Source: Vibrio sp. JC009 (GTDB taxonomy: Bacteria > Pseudomonadota > Gammaproteobacteria > Enterobacterales > Vibrionaceae). From it: a stretch of DNA of 64,000 bases. Positions 52,865 to 60,497 of this stretch are shown here, one piece after another. Where the stretch lies: the NCBI RefSeq assembly GCF_029016485.1, contig NZ_CP092107.1:1550001-1614000 (forward strand), in the 5' to 3' direction. The translations under genes were made by a program, and so were the position numbers. The notes beneath the pieces were generated by a model. It did not search any database. It saw only the letters and a list, made by a program, of their open reading frames with translations, and was not told the DNA's origin. Every line of letters starts with the position of its first letter. Position 1 is the first letter of the stretch.

Positions 52865-52878
52865 TTGATCTCTATCAA
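52865..52878. promoter_or_regulatory. perfect FNR-type box of the third ATPase
   Basis: TTGAT-CTCT-ATCAA, full consensus, 63 bp before the ATPase start on the minus strand. The -10 at the class II distance (TTACAT, minus strand 52842-52837) is poor. No Fur box was seen. Confidence 0.7.
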
Positions 52879-52989
52879 TTAAAAACACAGTTATGGTATT
52901 GTCTGGTTAACCTTGATGTTTTTGTAGTGCTATCATCCGCCCCTTGCTTGAGCACTGTTAATTAAAATTATTATATAAATTTTTCAATT

Positions 52990-53107
52990 GAACTTTTTTC
53001 TTCATCATTCCTCACATTTGGGGTGATCTTTCTGGCTGAACTGGGAGACAAAACTCAGCTTGCTGTTTATTTGTCTTGCCATGTTGTTACTTTCAGATTT
53101 GTCCTGA
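52990..53107 (+). pseudogene. gdt1/mneA remnant with internal deletion
   Basis: From 52990 one frame encodes ELFSSSFLTFGVIFLAELGD and then KTQLAV, matching the N-terminus of the intact MneA-like protein (58434-59018), which reads EFFSSSFLAFGMIFLTEIGD. Right after, the next frame encodes FICLAMLLLSDLS and a stop (53105-53107), matching that protein's last residues, FFISFAIVLLSDLY. So about 450-480 bp of the gene are missing and the ends are out of frame. No start codon remains. A leader resembling that of the intact gene (TATCATC, CGCCCCT, TTGAGCA) precedes it at about 52930-52955. Confidence 0.8.
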
Positions 53108-53129
53108 GCTTCATAAGCTATAGGTGAAC

Positions 53130-53162
53130 TTACGAAAGGGAAAGACGTTTCCCCTTTCGTAA
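53130..53162. terminator. long hairpin
   Basis: TTACGAAAGGG (53130-53140) pairs with CCCTTTCGTAA (53152-53162), and AAA/TTT extend the stem with one bulged C. It lies 15 bp beyond the stop of the zinc-ribbon gene on the minus strand and after the gdt1 remnant on the plus strand. No T-run. Confidence 0.55.
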
Positions 53163-53177
53163 TAAAGTGTTTAAAAC

Positions 53178-53420
53178 TTAATATCCCACTCCGGCAGACT
53201 GCACATTATCAGGATCAAAGGCGTGACACGGGGTAACCGCATGCACTGCACCACATTCAGGGCAGGACGCCTCAAAGGTCTCCATCTCAAACGGCTTATC
53301 GCAGTTTTTACAGTTCAGAGTCAGCGGCATAGGCATTGGCTGAGAAGAAAACCCCATCATACGTACTTTATCTACTACCTGCTTACCATCTTCAAACTCA
53401 GCTGAACATCCGTCATGCAT
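53178..53420 (-). CDS. small zinc-ribbon protein
   Basis: An 80-residue protein with a rubredoxin-like zinc ribbon: CKNC (about 37-40) and CPEC (about 53-56). Two further cysteines (DGCSAEF near the start; TPCHAFD near the end) could add a site. It is the last gene of the Rrf2-led operon, 32 bp after the ATPase gene. Its size and ribbon suggest a metal-binding or protein-docking accessory. No named family recognised. Confidence 0.6.
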   Translation of the reverse strand: MHDGCSAEFEDGKQVVDKVRMMGFSSQPMPMPLTLNCKNCDKPFEMETFEASCPECGAVHAVTPCHAFDPDNVQSAGVGY

Positions 53421-53452
53421 AATCTTTTCCTCTATTGCTCATATTTTTATGA

Positions 53453-54466
53453 TTAATTGTCTATCAGTGTAAGTGAATCCCCGAAACGGAGCTGATTTCT
53501 GTAGCCCATTAAGGTTTGATCCAGTTGTTCAAGCGTGCTTAATAGTTCACGCTCTTCATCTGTTGTTTCCAGAACTCTGGCTATCCCGCCGTTCTTTATG
53601 ACCAGACGCTTGTCCGCCATTAGTGCCAGAATCGGGTCATGGGTTGCCATCAGAACAATCTTATCTTCTGACAGCAGAAGCTTCAGCGCTCGCTTGCGGT
53701 CGATACCAGCGTTTTCTATCTCGTCAATCAGTACGATTGGTGTACTGCTCAGGATTGCGGTATCGGCAATCATCAGAGCGCGGGATTGCCCACCGGAAAG
53801 GCTGGTGATAGGTGTATCGGCACTGAAAGGTTCACCTGCCAGTTCATTAGCTTCAGCAATAATGCGATCAACGATATTGTCTGCGTCCTGGACCAGGCGG
53901 CTTTCGGCGTGCAGAGAGACGAACTCACGAACCTCCAGATCCATCACAAAGTTCATGTTCTGTGATAACTGAGCCACCAGTTTTTTAGAGCTGGAGAAGC
54001 GCCATGAGTTATCAGGCGTATCGCCGTTAATAAGAATTCGTCTTCCGGTTGGTGTATCGGACTGGGCGACCCATTCGATGTCCCCAAGCAGCCGGCTTTT
54101 CCCCGAACCTGTGGGGCCAACGATAGAAATTACTTCACCGCTTTTTATCACTAGTGAATCAAACCCTTCTGGTGTTCCGGATTTATCTGTACCGGGAAGC
54201 AGTGTGATGGAGCGAACCTCATCGTCTTCACCGAGAAACATCAGCATCTGATTGATAAAATCTGTGATCTGCCCGGTAAGTGCCAGAGGATCTATCGCCT
54301 TCTCTTCCTGTTCAAGCCGGTTAAATCGGGCAAAATATTCAGGCAGTCTGCACTCTTTTGCGTCACTGATATCCAACCGGTTGTCATTGAAGAAACTTTC
54401 CAGGAACGGGTAGTCCTGCAAAAGTGAGCCGATGCTACGCTCTTCTATCTGAGTACGCTCAATCAT
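53453..54466 (-). CDS. stand-alone ABC-type ATPase with DUF1858-like N-terminus
   Basis: A 337-residue cytosolic protein. Residues about 8-75 resemble DUF1858 (SIGSLLQDYPFLESFFNDN). The rest is an ABC-type ATPase: Walker A GPTGSGKSR, signature SLSGGQSRALMI, Walker B PIVLIDEIENAG and H-loop MATHDP. There is a DUF-like insertion before Walker A and no permease anywhere in the operon, so it is unlikely to power ordinary transport. Its start overlaps the GTPase stop (ATGA). It probably acts with the GTPase and the cytosolic binding protein, for example in metal or cofactor delivery. Confidence 0.8.
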   Translation of the reverse strand: MIERTQIEERSIGSLLQDYPFLESFFNDNRLDISDAKECRLPEYFARFNRLEQEEKAIDPLALTGQITDFINQMLMFLGEDDEVRSITLLPGTDKSGTPEGFDSLVIKSGEVISIVGPTGSGKSRLLGDIEWVAQSDTPTGRRILINGDTPDNSWRFSSSKKLVAQLSQNMNFVMDLEVREFVSLHAESRLVQDADNIVDRIIAEANELAGEPFSADTPITSLSGGQSRALMIADTAILSSTPIVLIDEIENAGIDRKRALKLLLSEDKIVLMATHDPILALMADKRLVIKNGGIARVLETTDEERELLSTLEQLDQTLMGYRNQLRFGDSLTLIDN

Positions 54467-55161
54467 GCATCCCCCTCCATATCTATCTTGCGGACATTAC
54501 CCATCTGGTAGTTGTCACCGATACGGGTTTCGCCAAGGCAGTATGAGCAGAGTGCGGATGGCATAGTAAATCTCAGCTCGCTGCCGACCAGAGTTTCGAC
54601 GGCTTTTTTATCCTCGTGCAACAGGGTGCTCAGTTCGAAGCAGCCCTGTCCGGTTAGTCCGTTGATGTGCATAATGGTTGCTGCTGGGTTAACCAGGTTC
54701 ACTTTGGAGGCAAACACCTCACGCTCCGCCTGACTAACGATATCACCTTTGGTAATAACCACGATATCGGCTGATTTCAGCATAGGACCAATTTTTTTCG
54801 GGGTATTCACTCCGCTCAGGTTATCTATCACGCACACGGCTTTGATCTCTTTTACATAAGGAGAGCAGCGGTTACACAGACCAGCCGATTCACTGATTAG
54901 CAAATCCATCTCTTCCGACAGACCCCAGCGGACAATCTCTTCAATATTACTGACAAAGTAATGGTCCGGGCACATAGAGCCGGAAAGCCCTTTTTTAACC
55001 GGAATACCAGCCTTTTCATACAGAACATCGTCGTCGGTATACAGGCAGTCGAACTTAACCACTCCAATTTTCAGGCCACGTTCTCTCAGGGCGTTGGCGG
55101 TTTTAAGAATGACCGCTGTTTTACCCGATGAAGGAGGACCGGATACGGTTACCAGATTCAT
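54463..55161 (-). CDS. HypB/UreG-like GTPase
   Basis: A 232-residue SIMIBI-class GTPase of the HypB/UreG type, which use GTP to insert metals into enzymes. P-loop SGPPSSGKTA (about 7-16); ISESAGLCNRC holds a switch-like region and a CxxC; the specificity loop is ITKGD. Cysteines occur also at GSMCPDHYF and in a C-terminal pair CSYC. Start at 55161 has GGAGG upstream and overlaps the upstream stop (ATGA). The metal-binding cysteines suggest nickel, iron or zinc. It is not next to hydrogenase or urease genes. Confidence 0.8.
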   Translation of the reverse strand: MNLVTVSGPPSSGKTAVILKTANALRERGLKIGVVKFDCLYTDDDVLYEKAGIPVKKGLSGSMCPDHYFVSNIEEIVRWGLSEEMDLLISESAGLCNRCSPYVKEIKAVCVIDNLSGVNTPKKIGPMLKSADIVVITKGDIVSQAEREVFASKVNLVNPAATIMHINGLTGQGCFELSTLLHEDKKAVETLVGSELRFTMPSALCSYCLGETRIGDNYQMGNVRKIDMEGDA

Positions 55162-56420
55162 GAACAGCAACCTCCGCTACAAGTTTTTTGTGCCCCTTGG
55201 GTTGCGCCGTTAAACAGGCCTTCGCAGTGGGTAATCAGTTGTGAAAGGTCATGCTGCTCAATATAGTCCCAGCCCAGCCACATAAATGGACTGTTCTCCG
55301 GAAGCACATTGGATACATTCGGGTTGGTGCTGGGGAAAAGCCCCTGAACCGCAAGCAGGTTACCTACCTCTTCAGAAGCAAAGAAATCCACAATTTCTTT
55401 CAGTTCCTGCGCTTTAGCGCTTTTGGCCAGCATAAAAATAGGACTGATAATTGAGCCGTCTTCCGGCCAGACTGCCTGCAGCGGACCGCCTTCTTTCACC
55501 ATTTTTGAGAAGAAGTAAGGCATGATAGTAACAGCCGGTTTATTCTGCTTAGGCTGCTCATCACTTCTGACCATCTGGGCAGGGTGCATGGACTCAAGTA
55601 GGCTACGCCCGAGTGCCTGAACACCGTTATCACCGTATTTCTTATGAATATTCAGCAGGATGGCGTTAAAAAGGTCAAAATCGGATACCGGAAGTGATAC
55701 GCTGTTTTCAAATTTTGGATCGAGCAGGTCTTCCCATGAACGCGGTGCTTCTCTGTCTCCCAGCTCTTCTGTATTGACCAGGAACAGCGACGGAACCACG
55801 GAAATAATGGAATAAAGCCCCTGCGGGTCTTTGATGTCAAGATCGCTAAAATCTACATTGTATTGTTCAATATCTGTCAGATCTGTAAATACACCCTCAC
55901 GGCGGAAACGGCCAAAGCGCTGTTTGTCGAAAAACATATCAAAGCCGGCAGACATAAACAGATCCGGCAGCTTATCCGGGTCTTCAACACCATCGATATT
56001 TTTTTGAACCCAGTCCAGCCCCATAGAAGCGGCTTTAAGCTCATGGTTAACTTCTGCTTTGCCGGATTCTTTGCGGCTGTTCAGATAAGCGTTCCACTTT
56101 TCCATTAAGGGAATCCGAACCGGGCAGGGTAAGATACCAACCACGTTTAGCCCGTCCGAATTAACGGGTTTTAGTTTATCCTGATTCAGAGTGATATCGG
56201 TATCATCGGAGCTACGGCTGATGGCTTCTTCCAGCAAACGGATAAAGGAGTCCAGATCCATCTTTTTCATACTTACGGCGGCATTCAGGGTGATACTTTT
56301 GCCTATGGTTGTGCGCTTTGCTGCATCTTCCATCTGAGGGAATCCGTTGGATACGAATACCGGAATGGTCTCTGGGTATTTTTCAGTAATATCAAACAGG
56401 GTACTTTGTTGATTAATCAT
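55158..56420 (-). CDS. cytosolic ABC-binding-protein-like protein with DUF1858 and Cys-rich tail
   Basis: A 420-residue protein. Residues about 1-68 are a DUF1858-like domain (LFDITEKYPETIPVFVSNGF). The rest has the fold of a type 1/ferric-type periplasmic binding protein (PDLFMSAGFDMFFDKQRFGRF; WEDLLDPKFENSVSLP). It has no signal peptide, so it is cytosolic. The C-terminus is C-S-G-G-C-C-S, a candidate metal site. First structural gene of the operon, with a ribosome site after the Rrf2 gene. An intracellular binding protein paired with a GTPase and ATPase is unusual; metal or metal-cofactor binding is a guess. Confidence 0.78.
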   Translation of the reverse strand: MINQQSTLFDITEKYPETIPVFVSNGFPQMEDAAKRTTIGKSITLNAAVSMKKMDLDSFIRLLEEAISRSSDDTDITLNQDKLKPVNSDGLNVVGILPCPVRIPLMEKWNAYLNSRKESGKAEVNHELKAASMGLDWVQKNIDGVEDPDKLPDLFMSAGFDMFFDKQRFGRFRREGVFTDLTDIEQYNVDFSDLDIKDPQGLYSIISVVPSLFLVNTEELGDREAPRSWEDLLDPKFENSVSLPVSDFDLFNAILLNIHKKYGDNGVQALGRSLLESMHPAQMVRSDEQPKQNKPAVTIMPYFFSKMVKEGGPLQAVWPEDGSIISPIFMLAKSAKAQELKEIVDFFASEEVGNLLAVQGLFPSTNPNVSNVLPENSPFMWLGWDYIEQHDLSQLITHCEGLFNGATQGAQKTCSGGCCS

Positions 56421-56430
56421 CTTATTAGCC

Positions 56431-56853
56431 TTATCTCCGTTCTTTATCTGCGGAGTTCAGATCAGTAATAGTGGTGTTCTTCAGCGTGTTGTAGACTTCC
56501 AGGTTCAGTTTATGTATCCGCCCGTCAAACATGCAGTCGTCGAAAGGGCAACATGAGCGCCCCAGTGGGCAGGCGTTCATATGAATTTTTTCCTGAAACA
56601 GTTCATAAACATCAAGAAAAGTCAGTTCATCCGGTGAGACAGAAAGTGAAAATCCACCTGCAGGACCGCGGGTTGAGTTTACCCAACCTTGTTTCTGAAG
56701 TTTTCCGAACACTTTTGCCAGGTGGGCTTCGGATGCAGACAGGCGCTGAGCTGCTGCTTTAACGCTCAGGCGCTGTGGTGCCTGCTGGGCAAGCAACCCT
56801 AGCCCATGAATCGCCAGCGATGTGCCTTCAGAAATATTGATTAGACTATTCAT
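56431..56853 (-). CDS. Rrf2-family iron-sulfur regulator
   Basis: A 140-residue regulator of the Rrf2 (IscR/NsrR) family. N-terminal winged HTH (AAAQRLSASEAHLAKVFGKLQKQGWV) followed by the RGPAGGFSL wing. The cluster-binding loop is NACPLGRSCCPFDDCMF: C-x5-C-x5-C as in IscR, plus one extra cysteine. It should sense iron-sulfur status, NO or redox. It begins the operon, ten bases before the binding-protein gene. A palindrome 15 bp before its start is the likely autoregulatory operator. Confidence 0.88.
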   Translation of the reverse strand: MNSLINISEGTSLAIHGLGLLAQQAPQRLSVKAAAQRLSASEAHLAKVFGKLQKQGWVNSTRGPAGGFSLSVSPDELTFLDVYELFQEKIHMNACPLGRSCCPFDDCMFDGRIHKLNLEVYNTLKNTTITDLNSADKERR

Positions 56854-56867
56854 GATTTTGTATATTA

Positions 56868-56891
56868 AGGTATTCTGGTACTGGAATACCT
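56868..56891. promoter_or_regulatory. probable Rrf2 operator
   Basis: AGGTATTC (56868-56875) and GAATACCT (56884-56891) form an exact inverted repeat with an 8-bp centre (TGGTACTG), extended by imperfect A/T-rich flanks. It lies just upstream of the Rrf2 start codon. Confidence 0.65.
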
Positions 56892-57024
56892 AATTAAAAA
56901 CAAACCTGACTCATAATGCAATAGCCCTATGGTGTTATTCAGCTAATTTGAGTTTTTTAGCTGAGAAAGTGCTACCAACTTTATTGTTGAAGACACTAAG
57001 TTAAGTCTGGCGCCAGTTTAGATC

Positions 57025-58227
57025 TCATATTTCGAAAAAAAAGTAGTAACCGTAGCCTACGAAAAACGCTGGAAGAGCAGAGTAAAAGGTTGCCACCAGC
57101 GCAGCCTTCGGTGCTAATGCCAATGCAGGGAACAGGGCATCTCCATCGTTGGATATGGCATTAGCTAACTGAGCCGATAGTGGTACAGCTCCAGAAATAT
57201 AAAGGCTTGTAACCAAAATTTGTGGGCCGCAACCGGGCAACAACCCGATGGTAAGACCAGCCAGAGGCAGCCAAATACCCCAGTGAGAAAACAGGGCTGA
57301 TAGATTGATCCCTGCAAAGCTTGTAGCCAATTCAAAAGCCAGGAAGGCCATCACTACCCAGGCTGTTACAAAGTTAGTATCCTGAGCCGTTTTCTGTAGA
57401 GGGTGAGAGGCAATGCATTTCTTATCTTCTGATACCGAGGACTCATAGTCTTCAATCTCTTTGGTTAGCGCCCATAGGGTCATACAGATAATAATGAGAA
57501 TTGCACCTATCCACTCTATGGTCATACCGGGTAGGTTCAGCGCTTCGTTCACATCAACCTGAAAGGAGCCCATAAAGGCGATAATAGTCGCAGGAATCAG
57601 TAACAAGCGCCATACTTTACCTTGAAGGTTGATGGCCATCTGCTCTAAACGAGTAGGTCTTGAACTGTTATGCCTGGTAGCGCCCCCAGTTAAGTTTGTA
57701 GGGCGCAGAAAATCGTCCTGGTGAAGGGCATTGACACCCCAGCCTGTAATCGCACCGACAACAACGCCTGTCGCTACGACAGCCGAACCAATATCTGGCT
57801 TACTGGCTAGCAATAAGAATGCTGCATCACCCATAGTGGCGGTCAAAACAGCGACTACTGCACCAAATCCGACCCGGCCACTGATAAACTGGGTAGTGAC
57901 AATGATAGCCCCACCGCAGCCTGGTAGCGCCCCCAGTATCGCAGCAAATAGCACCTGATAGTTTCGTGAGTAGCTATAAAGCCGAACGATGCCGTTGTCT
58001 CTGTTTATAAATACTGAAAAATAATGGTAAATCGCCAGAGTAAAGGCAACGTATGCCGACACAGCCCAAAAGGCGTCAGAAAGCGCATTAACCGCCAGGT
58101 CTCTAGTTGGATCAGCGGCAATAAGCGTAAGCATAACAATAGGCAACAAGGCTCTTCTATATTTGGGCTTGAACTGTGTATTGGTTATCCAGCGTGTGAG
58201 GGTATCGCTAATCTGTGTTGGAACCAT
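57025..58227 (-). CDS. putative 10-11 TM metal exporter (ArsP_2/putative manganese transporter)
   Basis: A 400-residue membrane protein with about ten membrane segments and a clear internal duplication: LGALPGCGGAIIVTTQFISG (about 95-114) and IGLLPGCGPQILVTSLYISG (about 325-344). These PGCG blocks mark the ArsP_2 family, annotated as putative manganese or heavy-metal exporters. A perfect Fur box is 22-40 bp upstream, so it is made when iron is low. This is odd for an iron exporter but fits a manganese pump. It neighbours MneA and a CDF pump. Confidence 0.8.
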   Translation of the reverse strand: MVPTQISDTLTRWITNTQFKPKYRRALLPIVMLTLIAADPTRDLAVNALSDAFWAVSAYVAFTLAIYHYFSVFINRDNGIVRLYSYSRNYQVLFAAILGALPGCGGAIIVTTQFISGRVGFGAVVAVLTATMGDAAFLLLASKPDIGSAVVATGVVVGAITGWGVNALHQDDFLRPTNLTGGATRHNSSRPTRLEQMAINLQGKVWRLLLIPATIIAFMGSFQVDVNEALNLPGMTIEWIGAILIIICMTLWALTKEIEDYESSVSEDKKCIASHPLQKTAQDTNFVTAWVVMAFLAFELATSFAGINLSALFSHWGIWLPLAGLTIGLLPGCGPQILVTSLYISGAVPLSAQLANAISNDGDALFPALALAPKAALVATFYSALPAFFVGYGYYFFFEI

Positions 58228-58248
58228 TGTCTACTTGAACTCATCCTA

Positions 58249-58267
58249 AATGATAATGATTATCATT
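58249..58267. promoter_or_regulatory. perfect Fur box
   Basis: AATGATAATGATTATCATT matches the Fur consensus at all 19 positions; TGATAAT-G-ATTATCA is a perfect 7-1-7 palindrome. Related Mur sites look alike, so manganese control is also possible. Confidence 0.85.
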
Positions 58268-58433
58268 CTAGCTGCTTACTGCTCAATTTCAAGTAAATAT
58301 ACTAAATGTGACTAGTTTGAATGGGTTTATTTGAGCAGACTCACCTAAAACAGGGCTTTCGCGAGCCTTACCAAGATAGACAATACTATTCACCTAATGG
58401 CTCCGTATTACCTATAGATGCTAGAAGTGGGAG

Positions 58434-59018
58434 TCAGTACAAATCTGAAAGTAGCACTATGGCAAAACTAATAAAAAACAGGCCGCTTATTTTGTGCAAC
58501 AGGTTAATATTGAGTCGCGCTAACAGCTTACGACCCGCAAATATTCCCATCAGGGAAGTCGTAGCTAAGGCAAAAGTTGCGCCAAGCCACACTAGCAGAG
58601 GCAGATGCGTTGTGCTCATGGTCACTACGGCTAGCTGAGTTTTGTCACCCAGTTCGGCAAGAAAGATCAACATAAAGGTAGTAATCAATATACTGCGTGT
58701 AGTTATCTTCTTATTAGCCTGAGAATCTTCTTCGTCCTCTCTGGCGAGTAACGAATGCAAACCGAACATTATAAATAAACAAGCAGCAGCAATGGTAAGC
58801 CAGGTTTCAGGGATAAAGCGAGATAAGCTGCCACCAACAGTTACTGCCAGAATGTTAAGTAGGGAAAACGCCGTTATCGCGCCAATTGCGACAGGTTTAG
58901 CCTTATGCTTTGAGGCCAGGGTCATACATACTAGCTGACTTTTGTCACCGATTTCAGTAAGAAAAATCATTCCAAATGCAAGAAATGATGAGGAAAAGAA
59001 TTCAAGTGTGTGGTTCAT
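58434..59018 (-). CDS. mneA: MneA/GDT1 (UPF0016) manganese exporter
   Basis: A 194-residue protein with six membrane segments of the UPF0016 family (GDT1, TMEM165; MneA in Vibrio cholerae exports manganese). The two family motifs are present: EIGDKSQL (about 22-29) and ELGDKTQL (about 123-130), whose acidic residues bind the cation. A degraded second copy lies at 52990-53107. It is divergent from the CDF pump gene and shares a 148-bp regulatory region with it. Confidence 0.9.
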   Translation of the reverse strand: MNHTLEFFSSSFLAFGMIFLTEIGDKSQLVCMTLASKHKAKPVAIGAITAFSLLNILAVTVGGSLSRFIPETWLTIAAACLFIMFGLHSLLAREDEEDSQANKKITTRSILITTFMLIFLAELGDKTQLAVVTMSTTHLPLLVWLGATFALATTSLMGIFAGRKLLARLNINLLHKISGLFFISFAIVLLSDLY

Positions 59019-59104
59019 ATAGTGGTTCTGGTTACATGCTCAACTGGAGGGGCGCGATGATACCATAAAAATCTCAAGGTTGAACGATGTAACATATTGA
59101 CTAT

Positions 59105-59119
59105 GTTTGATGGTCAAAC
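59105..59119. promoter_or_regulatory. inverted repeat, probable MarR-type operator 1
   Basis: GTTTGA-TGG-TCAAAC is a perfect 15-bp inverted repeat. A second copy lies 33 bp to the right, so the two face the same side of the helix. Confidence 0.6.
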
Positions 59120-59137
59120 TATAGTTTATTGCAAATA

Positions 59138-59152
59138 ATTTGATAATCAAAC
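59138..59152. promoter_or_regulatory. inverted repeat, probable MarR-type operator 2
   Basis: ATTTGA-TAA-TCAAAC repeats the site at 59105 with one base changed. It ends 14 bp before the CDF start, where binding would block initiation. Confidence 0.6.
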
Positions 59153-59166
59153 AATGTGGTAATGTT

Positions 59167-60066
59167 ATGAATACAGCAATCGGACATCAACACGACTTTA
59201 CTTCTCATAGTCAGCGGGGTGAAAAACGAACTCTGTATGTTCTGCTGCTCACCGTCACCGCAATGATTGCAGAGATTGTGGCAGGTACTCTCTTTGGCTC
59301 TATGGCGTTACTGGCAGATGGCTGGCATATGGGAACACATGCTGCGGCTTTCTGTATTACTCTTTTTGCTTATCACTATGCAAAAAAACATGCATACGAT
59401 GAAAGGTTTTCATTTGGCACAGGCAAGGTAAGCGTCTTAGGAGGCTATACCAGTGCGATAGCTCTGGGCATTGTGGCTCTGCTGATGGTGATTGAGTCTG
59501 TACACCGCCTGTTTAATCCTCAGGCGATTCAGTTTAACGAAGCGATAATGGTAGCCGTTATCGGTCTTGCTGTTAACCTGGCCAGTATGTTTTTACTTCA
59601 TGAGCATCATCATGACCACGGACACGGTCATTCGCATGAGCGTCACCAGCATGATCATCACGACCATAATCTCAGAGCCGCTTATATGCATGTACTGGCA
59701 GACGCTTTAACCTCCATTCTGGCGATCGTCGCTTTGTTATTTGGTAAGTATTACGGCTGGAATTGGCTGGATGCGCTAATGGGAATTGTTGGTGCGCTTG
59801 TCATAGGTAAGTGGACTCTGGGTTTAATGAAGCAAAGTGCTCCTATTTTGCTGGACGAGAATATCGAGAAGGCCTACATGAAAAGAATTAAGGCTGCTCT
59901 GGCTCCATTTGCTACAGTTACAGATATTCATGTATGGAAAGTCAGCGGGCATCACTATTCCGCTGCGGTTACGTTAGTATCTAATTGCGATAAAACCGTG
60001 GACGAATATCAACAAATTCTTTCACAGTTTGATAAGATCCGACATCTGACTATTGAAGTTCACTAA
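59167..60066 (+). CDS. dmeF: CDF-family metal efflux pump, DmeF-like
   Basis: Cation diffusion facilitator of about 299 residues with six membrane segments and a cytosolic C-terminal domain. The N-terminal GHQHDF motif is typical of the DmeF (cobalt/nickel) subgroup. Transport-site residues are in ALLADGWHMGTHA and HVLADALTSI. A His-rich loop (about 150-175, HEHHHDHGHGHSHER) binds metal. The ATG at 59167 leaves both operators outside the gene; an in-frame upstream start at 59140 would lie within the second operator. It is followed after eight bases by its MarR-type regulator. Confidence 0.85.
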   Translation: MNTAIGHQHDFTSHSQRGEKRTLYVLLLTVTAMIAEIVAGTLFGSMALLADGWHMGTHAAAFCITLFAYHYAKKHAYDERFSFGTGKVSVLGGYTSAIALGIVALLMVIESVHRLFNPQAIQFNEAIMVAVIGLAVNLASMFLLHEHHHDHGHGHSHERHQHDHHDHNLRAAYMHVLADALTSILAIVALLFGKYYGWNWLDALMGIVGALVIGKWTLGLMKQSAPILLDENIEKAYMKRIKAALAPFATVTDIHVWKVSGHHYSAAVTLVSNCDKTVDEYQQILSQFDKIRHLTIEVH

Positions 60067-60074
60067 ACGCCATT

Positions 60075-60491
60075 ATGCAAAAACTAGAAAAACTGAGCCA
60101 AACGCTGACAGAATTTTACGACAAGATGTCCTCATGGGAGCAGTCTGTGGTCAGAGAAACCGGGTATTCTCTGGCGCAGGTACATACGATTGAGGTACTG
60201 GGTATTCACGGTGCTCTGAGAATGAAAGAGCTGGCACAGAAGCTGGGAATTACAACGGGCACTTTGACGGTTCAGATCGAAAAACTGGTTAATGCTGGTG
60301 TGATTGAGCGGTGTGCTCACCCTAACGACCGCCGGGCTATTGTGGTAAAACTGACTGAAGAAGGGCAAAAAATCCACCACCATCACAATCAGTTACACCT
60401 GGATCTGGTACAAGATCTTACAAGAGATCTGAAGCCGGATCAGGAAGATGTGCTGCTGACATGTCTGGAGAAAATGAATCAGGAGTTCTGA
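60075..60491 (+). CDS. MarR-family regulator
   Basis: A 138-residue winged-helix regulator of the MarR type. HTH: MKELAQKLGITTGTLTVQIEKLVNAGVIER; wing: HPNDRRAIVVKLTEEG. His-rich stretch HHHHNQLH (about 99-106) after the wing could bind metal. It is encoded directly after the DmeF-like pump and probably represses it through the paired TTTGA-N3-TCAAA sites until metal is bound. Confidence 0.87.
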   Translation: MQKLEKLSQTLTEFYDKMSSWEQSVVRETGYSLAQVHTIEVLGIHGALRMKELAQKLGITTGTLTVQIEKLVNAGVIERCAHPNDRRAIVVKLTEEGQKIHHHHNQLHLDLVQDLTRDLKPDQEDVLLTCLEKMNQEF

Positions 60492-60497
60492 GCTATT

